From NCBI GenBank assembly GCA_964490725.1, contig CAZBDU010000005.1:49356-113355 (forward strand): a stretch of 64,000 bases of DNA. Direction: 5' to 3'. How positions within the stretch are numbered: the first letter of the stretch is position 1; every line of letters starts with the position of its first letter. A program made the translations under genes and the position numbers. Below are positions 50,396-62,323 of the stretch, in pieces. The notes under the pieces are model-generated. The model had not been told where the DNA came from and made no database searches. It saw only the letters and a list, made by a program, of their open reading frames with translations. Source of the stretch: CAZBDU01 sp964490725. Its GTDB lineage: Bacteria; Spirochaetota; Spirochaetia; SZUA-6; DRHE01.

Positions 50396-51852
50396 ATCCG
50401 GCTCATCGCGGCCAGCCGCGGCGCCAGCTCCTGCCGGTACCGGTCATCGGCCAGCCGCCACCGCCAGTTGCCCTCCCCGGCGGCGGGACGGTTCATCCGC
50501 GCCTCGGCGCCAAGTCCCAGGTGGTCCTGCATGGGCACGATCGCCCAGTCCGCCACCGACATCAGCACCAGCCGGGTCAGCTCGCCTGCGATCTCCTCGG
50601 CCGCAGCCTTCCGGCCCAGGTAGTCCAGCACCCGGGCGCGCTCCTCTTCGCCGGCCTCGGCGCCGAACCAGCCCCGGCACGTGTTGTTGTCGTGGGTTCC
50701 CGTGTAGGCCACGCAGTTGCGCACCAGGTTGTGGGGTGCGTAGGGATTCACCCCCGGATCGTCGCCGAAGGCGAACAGCAGGACCCGCATTCCCGGAAGC
50801 CCGTAGTCGGCCATCACCTGCTTCACGTCCTCGGTGATCAGCCCCAGGTCCTCCGCCAGAATGGGAAGCTCGGGGAAGGCCGCCCGCAGGCTGTCCAGGA
50901 GGGGCCGCACCGGCACCTCGATCCAGGTGCCGTTCTGGGCCGTCTCCTCGCCCGCCGGCACCTCCCAGTAGGCCACCAGGCCGCGGAAGTGATCGATCCG
51001 CACCCAATCGTAGAGTCTCAGGTTGTGCCCCACCCTGCGCTGCCACCAGGCGAAGCCCCGCTCTTGCATCGCCTCCCAGCGATAGACCGGGTTGCCCCAC
51101 AGCTGCCCGGTGGCGCTGAAGTAGTCCGGCGGGACGCCGGCCACGTACTGCGGCCGGCCCTCCTGGTCCAGCTTGAACAGCTCGGGGGAAGCCCAGACGT
51201 CGGCGCTGTCGTAGCTTACGTAGTAGGGGAGATCTCCCACCACCAGGATTCCCCGCTCGGCGCAGTAGGAACGGAGGTTCCGCCACTGGAGAAAGAACAG
51301 GAACTGCAGGAAACGGTGCCAGTCGGTTTCGGCGTCCAGCTCGCGCCCGGCTTCCCGCAGGGCGCCGGGCTCCCTCCGCCGCAGGGGCTCGGGCCACCTG
51401 TCCCAGCTCACGCCATGGTAGCGGGACTTCAACGCCATGAACAGCGCGAAATCCGCAAGCCAGTGGCGGTGCTCCTCCAGAAAGCGGTCGTACTCCAGCC
51501 GGAAGCGCTGCCGGTCGGCCTGAAACCGGCTGAAGGCTTCCCGGTACAGCTGCGTCTTCCACTCGGAGACCGCCTGGTAGTCGACATCCCCGGGGAACTC
51601 CGGCGGATCGGCCAGCGACGGGGCGTCGGCGAGCCCCATCTGCGCCAGGCCTTCGGGGCTGATCACCAGAGGATTGCCGGCGAAGGTGGAAACGCTGGTG
51701 TACGGCGAGTGGCCGGTGGCCCCGTCGGTGGGGGAAAGCGGCAGCACCTGCCAGAGGGTCTGGCCGGCTTCCGCAAGGAAATTCACGAATCGCAGCGCCC
51801 CGGGCCCCAGGTCTCCGATGCCGAAGCGTGAGGTCAGTGAGGTCACGTGCAT
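50380..51852 (-). CDS. malQ: 4-alpha-glucanotransferase (amylomaltase, GH77)
   Basis: At least 490 residues of GH77: 'SRFGIGDLGPGALRFVNFLA', 'WQVLPLSPTDGATGHSPY', the nucleophile in VRIDHFRGL, the general acid in ILAEDLG and the third carboxylate in YTGTHDNNT. It transfers alpha-1,4-glucan segments and remodels maltodextrins. The safe ATG is 51852. However, the conserved MalQ start RRSGVLMHVTSL extends upstream to an ATA codon at 51877-51879 that overlaps the treY stop (ATAG) and sits behind GGGGAGGTG, giving 499 residues. It is last in the glgE-treS-treZ-GH57-treY operon. Confidence 0.95.
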   Translation of the reverse strand: MHVTSLTSRFGIGDLGPGALRFVNFLAEAGQTLWQVLPLSPTDGATGHSPYTSVSTFAGNPLVISPEGLAQMGLADAPSLADPPEFPGDVDYQAVSEWKTQLYREAFSRFQADRQRFRLEYDRFLEEHRHWLADFALFMALKSRYHGVSWDRWPEPLRRREPGALREAGRELDAETDWHRFLQFLFFLQWRNLRSYCAERGILVVGDLPYYVSYDSADVWASPELFKLDQEGRPQYVAGVPPDYFSATGQLWGNPVYRWEAMQERGFAWWQRRVGHNLRLYDWVRIDHFRGLVAYWEVPAGEETAQNGTWIEVPVRPLLDSLRAAFPELPILAEDLGLITEDVKQVMADYGLPGMRVLLFAFGDDPGVNPYAPHNLVRNCVAYTGTHDNNTCRGWFGAEAGEEERARVLDYLGRKAAAEEIAGELTRLVLMSVADWAIVPMQDHLGLGAEARMNRPAAGEGNWRWRLADDRYRQELAPRLAAMSRIYGRC

Positions 51853-51875
51853 CAGCACTCCGCTTCTTCTCCGGT

Positions 51876-54677
51876 CTATGGCGACACCTCCCCGATCAAC
51901 AATGCGGCAGGCATTTGGCTCAACAGCCGGCCCACCGGCCAGGGGGCGGAGCCCGGCGCCTCCGCCCCGGTCAACGCGTCTCTGAACAGGGAGGGCTCCG
52001 GCGGAGGGACCACGGCCGTGTCCTCCCACACCTCCTCTCCAAGGGGGAGCCTGCCGGGCTCCACCACGAAGGTCAGGAAGCGCGGCACCGCCGCCACCGC
52101 CTGCTCGCTCCCGATGCGGCGGGCGAAGGCCAGAATGTGCTCGCGGTAGCGGCCCCGCACCTCCAGGGGCACGTACTCCCCCGGTCCGAACAGCCGTGGA
52201 TGCGCGTGCCGGGCCGCCAGGGCGCGGCTGATCAGGAAAAGCTTCACCGCGCCGTCTCCCGGCTCTTCCAGCAGCCGCCGCGCCAGCGCCGCCGGTTCCC
52301 CCTCGCCCGCCCTGATCATCGCTAGCAGATCGCGGCGGATCCGGTAGTCCACGGGCCGGCGATTGTCCGGGTCCACCAGCCGGAGGTCCCACAGCTCCGA
52401 GCCCTGGTAGAAGTCCGGCACCCCGGGGGAGGCGATCTTCACCAGGGTCTGGGAGAGGGAGTTGAACGTCCCGTACCACGCCACCTTGCGCTGGAAGGGG
52501 ATGAACGCCTCCAGGAAGGCGCTGCCCGGCGCGAGGATGCGCCGGAGGAACTCCAGGCAGCGCTCCTCGTACTCGTTGTCCGGGGCCAGCCAGGCGGTGT
52601 GGACCTTCGCCTCCCGCACCGCCTTGATGAGGTACTCTTCCATGCGGGCCCGGAAGAGGTCAAGCTCCTCCCTGCCATCGGACCGGTCGGACCAGGCTCC
52701 CACCAGGGTCTGATAGAGAAAGTACTCGTCGTTGCGGTCCGGAACCGCCGGATGCCTCTCCGGGCCCGCCCTGCGCCGGTTGATGCGCCGCCACTCTCTG
52801 ACGGTTCTCTCCCACTCCTCGGGGATCTCCGAAAGGACGTTGATCCGGGCTCGCACATCCTCCCCGCGCTTCGTGTCGTGAGTCGTGGTGGCGTTCAGCG
52901 CGTGCGGCCAGTAGGCCTGGCGGTGGCGGCAGAGCTGGTGGAACTCGATGCGCGACACCCCGAACTTGTCCGGGTTTCCTCCCACCTCGTTCAGCGACAG
53001 CAGGCGGTTGTAGATGTAGAAGACCGTGTCTTCGAACCCCTTCGCCATCAGGGGGCCGGTGTGCTGCTGGAACCTGGCCAGGAACTCCTCCCACAGCCGC
53101 CGCTCCTCCTGGTCGGCGTTCTCGTCGAGCTCCAGGAGCAGCACCCGGCGCACGAAGTCCAGCTCGTGGGAGAAATCGGGCCGCCTCATTCTGGCCTGCT
53201 CCACGGACACCTCGATGGTGCGGCGGTCCGCCTCCTCCAACCTCCGCGGGCTCACGTAGGTCCGGTATATGGGAAAGACGGCCAGGAGCTCCTCCAGCGC
53301 TGTTCGCAGGCCGTGGAGCGTGAAGTCCCTGGCGTAGCGGTGGCGGCTGGCCACGCGGCTGAGGGCGCTCGCCAGGTTGTCCACGTCCCCGGCCATGTGC
53401 CTGGCCGCAATGAGCTTCTTTTTCTCGTAGACCAGCTGCGCGTAGGGCACGGTGAAGCCTGTGAGCCTGCGGTACAGGCGGTCGAAGGCCGTGTGGTGCT
53501 TGCGGTAGCAGAACAGCCCGTTCAGGTAGTTCAGGAACTGGTATCCCGTGGTGCCCTGAACCGGCAGGTACCGGGGAAGCTCCTCGTCGAGCGCCAGGAT
53601 CTTCTCCACCACGAGGTAGGAATCGGGCGCGGCCGCTCGGAGCCGTTCCAGGTATCCTTCCGGATCGCTCAGCCCGTCCAGGTGGTCCACCCGCAGGCCG
53701 CTGAACATCCAGCGCTGCAGGAAGGAGAGCACCAGCTCGTGGGTGGCCGCGAACACCGCCTGGTTTGCCGTGTCGAGGGTGATGAGCTCGTTGATGTTGA
53801 AGAACCTGCGATAGTTGAGCTCCTCGGTCCCGACCTTCCAGAAGGAGAGGCGGAAATGCTGCTCCTCCAGCAGCTCGTCCAGCAGGTTGAAGCTCTCCGG
53901 TACTCCCGGGTGTCCGTTGAAGGCCTCCAGGCGTTCGTCCAGATGGCGCCGGACCTCCGGGCTCCCGCTGTACAGCTCCCAGAGCATGCGCTTCACGAAG
54001 GCGATCTGATCGTAGCGCGCCTGCCTCTCTTCGCCGCCGGGCAGGTTGCGGAGCACGTACAGGAGGCCCAGAAACTTGATGTGCTCCGGGTGATCGGCGG
54101 GCAGGCGCCGGCGCAGCTCCTCACTGCCCGGGCTCAGCACCCTGAGGTAGGAGTCTATGCGCAGAGGCAGGCGCAGCCGGTAATAGTTGACCGTGAAGCC
54201 GGCCGCGTCGTAGGCCAGGCGGATCTCGCCCTTCTCCAGGGCCTCCCCGTAGAAGGAGCCCAGAAAGGGCGCCAGCAGGCGGCCGTGGATTCCGGCGGAT
54301 TCGTGCTCCCAGCGCACGTCGAAGAAGCGATAGTAGCGGGAGTCCGGCCCGTTCTCCAGCACGTCCATGAGCATGGCGTTCTCCCCGTCGTAGGCCATGT
54401 GGTTGGGCACCACGTCCTGGATCCACCCCATGCCCCGTTTCTTCAGCTCTCCCAGCAGGAGGTGGAACTCCGCCTCACCCCCCAGCTCGGGATTGAGCTC
54501 CCTGGGCTCCACCACGTCGTAGCCGTGGTCGCTTCCCGGGCGGGCATGCAGGATGGGAGATGCGTAGAGGTCCGAGATGCCCAGGGCCTCGAGGTAGTCG
54601 ACGATCTGCCTTCCCGCCGCGAAGGGAAAGCGAGCGTTCCACTGCAGGCGGTAGCTGGCCAGGGGCTCGTGCATCAT
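51876..54677 (-). CDS. treY: Maltooligosyltrehalose synthase
   Basis: A 933-residue GH13 enzyme. The N-terminal 'PLASYRLQWNARFPFAAGRQIVDYLEALGISDLYASPI' and VVPNHMAYDG are TreY-specific. The nucleophile is in GLRVDHLDGLSDP and the acid in VVEKIL, with TTTHDTKRGED and 'PGVPDFYQGSELWDLRLVDPDNRRPVDY'. It isomerises the reducing-end alpha-1,4 bond of maltodextrins into a trehalose unit that TreZ then releases. ATG 54677 overlaps the GH57 stop (ATGA). Confidence 0.97.
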   Translation of the reverse strand: MMHEPLASYRLQWNARFPFAAGRQIVDYLEALGISDLYASPILHARPGSDHGYDVVEPRELNPELGGEAEFHLLLGELKKRGMGWIQDVVPNHMAYDGENAMLMDVLENGPDSRYYRFFDVRWEHESAGIHGRLLAPFLGSFYGEALEKGEIRLAYDAAGFTVNYYRLRLPLRIDSYLRVLSPGSEELRRRLPADHPEHIKFLGLLYVLRNLPGGEERQARYDQIAFVKRMLWELYSGSPEVRRHLDERLEAFNGHPGVPESFNLLDELLEEQHFRLSFWKVGTEELNYRRFFNINELITLDTANQAVFAATHELVLSFLQRWMFSGLRVDHLDGLSDPEGYLERLRAAAPDSYLVVEKILALDEELPRYLPVQGTTGYQFLNYLNGLFCYRKHHTAFDRLYRRLTGFTVPYAQLVYEKKKLIAARHMAGDVDNLASALSRVASRHRYARDFTLHGLRTALEELLAVFPIYRTYVSPRRLEEADRRTIEVSVEQARMRRPDFSHELDFVRRVLLLELDENADQEERRLWEEFLARFQQHTGPLMAKGFEDTVFYIYNRLLSLNEVGGNPDKFGVSRIEFHQLCRHRQAYWPHALNATTTHDTKRGEDVRARINVLSEIPEEWERTVREWRRINRRRAGPERHPAVPDRNDEYFLYQTLVGAWSDRSDGREELDLFRARMEEYLIKAVREAKVHTAWLAPDNEYEERCLEFLRRILAPGSAFLEAFIPFQRKVAWYGTFNSLSQTLVKIASPGVPDFYQGSELWDLRLVDPDNRRPVDYRIRRDLLAMIRAGEGEPAALARRLLEEPGDGAVKLFLISRALAARHAHPRLFGPGEYVPLEVRGRYREHILAFARRIGSEQAVAAVPRFLTFVVEPGRLPLGEEVWEDTAVVPPPEPSLFRDALTGAEAPGSAPWPVGRLLSQMPAALLIGEVSP

Positions 54678-57100
54678 CCGCTTCTCACGCGCAGGCGCTC
54701 CCCGAGTCTGCGGAAGACCGCCAGCCACTCCTCCGCCGGCTCCTCCCCCCTGCCGGCGCGCTCGGCCATCACCTGGGCCGCCCCCCGGGCCACCCCGTGG
54801 TAGAGATTCTGCGCTTCCCTCAGGTTGACCTCCAGGGACAGGCCGTCCAGGTGGCTCAGGAGCGTTTCCGCCTGCTCCAGCAGCCCCACTTCCTCTGGAT
54901 CGGAGGCGAACTGCCTCATCAGGCCGTCCACCCTGCCGGCGGCCGCGAAGGACAGGGCGGTGCGGTCCAGGGGGACCGACCACTTGCGGATCTCCGCGGC
55001 CACCCTTTCCAGGGCTTCCCCGTCCACCGGATCCTGCTCCACCAGCTTGCCCAGGTCGGCGTTCAGCACGTGCTCGATCGCAGCGGCCAGGGCCTTGGGG
55101 AGGCGGATCTTCATGGCCGCCATGGCCTGCGCCACCGCGTAGTTGTCCTCCACGATGCGGCGGAAGTCGCGCTCGATGGTGTCCATCTTCCCCTGCATGA
55201 TTACTCGGAAGATCTTGCGCTGCTCGTCACGGAAGAGGTTCCAGAGGGAATAGCTGTGACCGCCGAAGTGGTCGTCCATCAAGCGGATCACCTCCGGGAT
55301 GTCGCTGCGCAGGAACACCTCCCTGATGCCGTCGTGCATGGCGCCGTAGCTGGCCTGCCCCCCGTAGGGGCGGATGCCGCCGTTGATCATGTGGTCCCCC
55401 AGGTGGAGGATGGCGTAGCTGTACTTTCCCTCCTCCAGGGTGACTTGGGACCGCATCCTCACCCGTCCGAAGGCCACCGCCACCTTGCCCGCCTCCACCC
55501 GATCCTGGCCCATCCGGTCTGCCTGGTAGCAGTAGATGCCGGTCTCCTCCGGGTAGTCTTCGAAGAGCGAGGAGACCGCGTAGTGGGCCCCCACCTCCAG
55601 AAGGGTGATGCGGGAAGGAAGCACCAGCTGCTCGTACACGCGGGCGCCGTCGCCCAGCTCCGGAATGTTGCTGGGCGCATCCTGGAGGCGATGGACGAAG
55701 CTCTCCTCCAGGTCCACCCCCAGGGTTTCCCGGGCGAGCTGGATGGCCCGGGCGGCGTACTGGATTACCTGGGTGGTCTCGATTCCGGAGATCTCGTCGA
55801 AGAACCACCCGCAGCTGGTGTACATCAGCATGGCGTGCCGCTGCAGCTCCAGGAGCTTCAGCACCCGCACCTTCCCCTGCGGGTCCAGCGGAGCGGAGCA
55901 GCTCTCCGCCAGGAAGCGTTCCACGCTGTCCGGGGAGCGGTCCAGGACCACCTCGATGTAGCGGTCCCTGGCCTCCCAGGGATCCCTCAGGTGCCGCCCC
56001 GCCTCCATCTCGTACAGCGGAGCGAGGGCGTCCCGCAGCCAGTCCAGCGCCTCCCTGAGGGGCTTTCGCCACCTCTGCTGCCACCCCGCGTGCATCCCGG
56101 AGCTGCAGCCGCAGTCCGAGCGCCAGCGCTCCACCCCGTGGGCGCAGCTCCAGGAGGTGTTCTCGAAGATCTGGACCTCGTGGCTCGGAGGGTGGCGCTC
56201 CAGGTACTCGCCGTACACCGTGATCGCGGCCAGCCCCTGGCTCTCCAGGTGGTGCAGGCAGTAGGCAAGGGCCATGTCGCCGTGAGGGCGGTGGTGACCG
56301 TAGGTCTCCCCATCGGTGGCGATGTGCACCAGCTGCGCCTCCTCGGGGCCCTCGGTGAAGGCCGAAAGCAGCCGGCCGGCGAACAGCTCGCCGTTGGACA
56401 GCACGTCGCCGAAGCCCAGGTCGCGGGAGATGGGCCCGTCGTAGAAGAAGAGGGCGATCCGAGCGCCCCCCGGCAGGCGGCACAAATAGGGCATCTTGGG
56501 GTCGATCCGCCCCCCCGACACGTCCCGCCACTCCTTCGCTCCGATCCGCCGCACCCTGGCCGCCTGCCCCGGTTCGAGGATGGTGAACCGGACCCCCGCC
56601 TGCGCCAGCAGCTCCAGGCTCTCCAGGTCCACCGCCGTCTCCGGCAGCCACATTCCCTCGGGGCGGCGCCCGAAACGATGCTCGAAGTCCCTCACCCCCC
56701 AGAGAACCTGCGTGCGTTTGTCCCTCGATCCGGCCAGCGGCAGGATCATGTGGTTGTAGACCTGCGCCAGCGCCGAACCGTGCCCGGAGAATCGCGCCTG
56801 GCTCTCCCGGTCCGCCCGCAGGATGGCCTGGTACACCTTGGGGCTGTGGACCTGAAGCCAGGACAGGAGGGTGGGACCCACGTTGAAGCTGATCGATGCG
56901 TAGTTGTTGGGCACCTCCGTGATCCAGCCTTCGGCATCCAGGATGCGCGAGGCGGCGTTGGCGGCGTAGGCCTCCGCGGCGATGCGCTCGTTCCAGTCGT
57001 GGTAGGGGTAGGCCGAGTCCTGCTGCTCGATGGCCTCCAGCCAGGCGTTCTCCCTGGGGGGCTGGTAGAAGTGGCCGTGGATGCAGATATAGCGCTTCAG
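54674..57100 (-). CDS. GH57 family glycoside hydrolase with DUF3536 region, CTG start
   Basis: An 808-residue protein. The GH57 domain begins at once with KRYICIHGHFYQPPREN. It contains MWLPETAVD and the strongly conserved 'QLVHIATDGETYGHHRPHGDMALAY', with the nucleophile/acid region in FENTSWSCAHG. The second half is the DUF3536-type helical region. GH57 members are alpha-amylases, branching enzymes or 4-alpha-glucanotransferases; the neighbours suggest alpha-glucan processing for TreYZ or GlgE. No ATG, GTG or TTG fits. CTG 57098-57100 overlaps the treZ TGA (CTGA) behind GGAGGAGG, so CTG is the probable start. Confidence 0.9.
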   Translation of the reverse strand: MKRYICIHGHFYQPPRENAWLEAIEQQDSAYPYHDWNERIAAEAYAANAASRILDAEGWITEVPNNYASISFNVGPTLLSWLQVHSPKVYQAILRADRESQARFSGHGSALAQVYNHMILPLAGSRDKRTQVLWGVRDFEHRFGRRPEGMWLPETAVDLESLELLAQAGVRFTILEPGQAARVRRIGAKEWRDVSGGRIDPKMPYLCRLPGGARIALFFYDGPISRDLGFGDVLSNGELFAGRLLSAFTEGPEEAQLVHIATDGETYGHHRPHGDMALAYCLHHLESQGLAAITVYGEYLERHPPSHEVQIFENTSWSCAHGVERWRSDCGCSSGMHAGWQQRWRKPLREALDWLRDALAPLYEMEAGRHLRDPWEARDRYIEVVLDRSPDSVERFLAESCSAPLDPQGKVRVLKLLELQRHAMLMYTSCGWFFDEISGIETTQVIQYAARAIQLARETLGVDLEESFVHRLQDAPSNIPELGDGARVYEQLVLPSRITLLEVGAHYAVSSLFEDYPEETGIYCYQADRMGQDRVEAGKVAVAFGRVRMRSQVTLEEGKYSYAILHLGDHMINGGIRPYGGQASYGAMHDGIREVFLRSDIPEVIRLMDDHFGGHSYSLWNLFRDEQRKIFRVIMQGKMDTIERDFRRIVEDNYAVAQAMAAMKIRLPKALAAAIEHVLNADLGKLVEQDPVDGEALERVAAEIRKWSVPLDRTALSFAAAGRVDGLMRQFASDPEEVGLLEQAETLLSHLDGLSLEVNLREAQNLYHGVARGAAQVMAERAGRGEEPAEEWLAVFRRLGERLRVRSG

Positions 57101-58922
57101 CGTTTCCTCCTCCTGAGCAGCACCGCCGAGCGCCCCGGCAGGCGCAGCGGCTCCCCCGCCGGCAGGCTCTCCGGCAGCCTGGAGCCGGGACCCAGCCAGC
57201 GCTCCCCGGCGGTGTCCAGCACCCGGTCCCACCCCCCCGCTCCGGACAGCCCGGCATCGCCGGGCTGCCCGGCGACGTTGAACAGGGCCACCAGCTCCCC
57301 TCCACCGTGCTCCAGGCGGACGATCCTGCCGTCGGGACTGACTCCGGCTGCGGCGCCGGTCTGCAAGGAACGCTCCAGGGCGGGCTCCCGGCGCCTCAGC
57401 GCCAGCAGCTCCCGGTACAATTCCCGCAGCGCGGCGTGGCGCCCCTCCAGGCGAAGCTCCCAGCGCAGGATGCTGCGATGGAAGGTCCCTTCCGACCCCG
57501 GGTCCGGCGGCTCCCCCTGCCAGGCGAACTGCCGGAACTCCCTGCGGCGCCCCTCACGGACCGCCTTCAGCAGCTCACCGTCCTGATGGTCCACGAAGTA
57601 GAGGAAGGGCGCCGGCTCCCCGTACTCCTCCCCCATGAACAACACCGGCACCCGCGGGGCGAGGAGCAGCGCCGCGGCGGCCACCTTGGCCGTTTCGAAG
57701 TCCAGGAGCGTTCCCAGCCTCTCCCCGAGCATGCGGTTTCCCACCTGGTCGTGGTTCTGGCTGCAGACCAGGAAACGGAAGGGAGCCAGGTCGCCGGCGG
57801 GGCTCCCGTGCCGGCGCCGCCGGAACCGGGAGTACTGCCCGTTGTAGACGTAGGGGTTGGTGTAGGCCGCTGCCAGGTGGGCGGGAGCGCCGAAGTCCGC
57901 GTAGTAGCCCTGGCGCTCCCCGGTGAGCAGGGCGTGGAGGGCGTGATGGAAGTCGTCGCTCCATTGGGCGTCCAGGCCGTAGCCGCCCCGCTCCGGCCCG
58001 CGCAGCAGCCGCGGGTCGTTCAGGTCGCTCTCCGCGATCAGCAGCCGTTCCGCCTCGTGGGCCCGGTTCCACGCCGCCACGCCCTCCGCCAGCTCCAGCA
58101 GGAAGGGATGGGCGCTCATGTCGAAGACGGCATGCACCGCGTCCAGACGCAGGGCGTCCAGGTGGTAGCGTTCCAGCCAGTGCAGGGCGTTGGCGATGAA
58201 GTAGGAGCGAACCTGGTCGCTTCCGGGGCCGTCGAAGTTGAGCGCCTCCCCCCAGGGGGTCCGGTACCTGCCCGTGAAGTAGGGACCGAAGCGGGGCAGC
58301 ACGTTCCCCTCCGGTCCCAGGTGGTTGTAGACCACGTCCAGCACCACCGCCAGGCCCTGGCGGTGGCAGGCGTTCACCAGCCGTTTCAACCCCGCGGGGC
58401 CCCCGTAGCTCCACTGCACGGCGAAGGGGAACACCCCGTCGTAGCCCCAGTTGCGCCTGCCCGGAAACTGCGCCACCGGCATCAGCTCCAGCGCCGTGAC
58501 GCCCAGATCGGCCAGCTCCGCCAGGCGTGGGATCACCGCCTCGAAGGTCCCTTCCGCAGTGAAGGTGCCCGTGTGCAGCTCGTAGACCACCCACTCCGGC
58601 AGAGGCGGGGCGCGAAATCCTGCGTCGCTCCAGGGGAAGCTGTGGTCCACCACCTCCGAGGGGCCGGAAGGCCCCTGGGGCTGAAAATGGGAGGCCGGGT
58701 CCGCGAGGTCCCCGCGGCCGTCCAGGCGGTAGCGGTAGCGGCTTCCCGGCGGCACCCCCGCCGCCTCCCCCTCCCAGTACCCCCGGCCGCACCGCGACAG
58801 GGGCACCAGCCGGCCGCTGTCCGGAAGATGAACCTGCAGCGATGCGGCCTCCGGCGCCCAGACGCGGAAGGCCGATCGATCGCCCCCCAGGTACTCCGCT
58901 CCCGGCGCCCGGTCCGGCCCGT

Positions 58923-58926
<4 letters not shown>
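57097..58926 (-). CDS. treZ: Malto-oligosyltrehalose trehalohydrolase
   Basis: A 609-residue GH13 enzyme. It has an N-terminal CBM48-like domain (FRVWAPEAASLQVHL, then 'YRYRLDG'), VVYELHTGTFTAEGTF, 'GVTALELMPVAQFPGRRNWGYDGV', the nucleophile in LRLDAVHAV, IAESDLNDPRLL and SQNHDQVGNR. It cuts trehalose from maltooligosyltrehalose. ATG 58926 overlaps the treS stop (ATGA). With TreY it forms the starch/glycogen-to-trehalose route. Confidence 0.96.
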
Positions 58927-62306
<3,380 letters not shown>

Positions 62307-62323
62307 CTATCCCTCCTGTTGCC

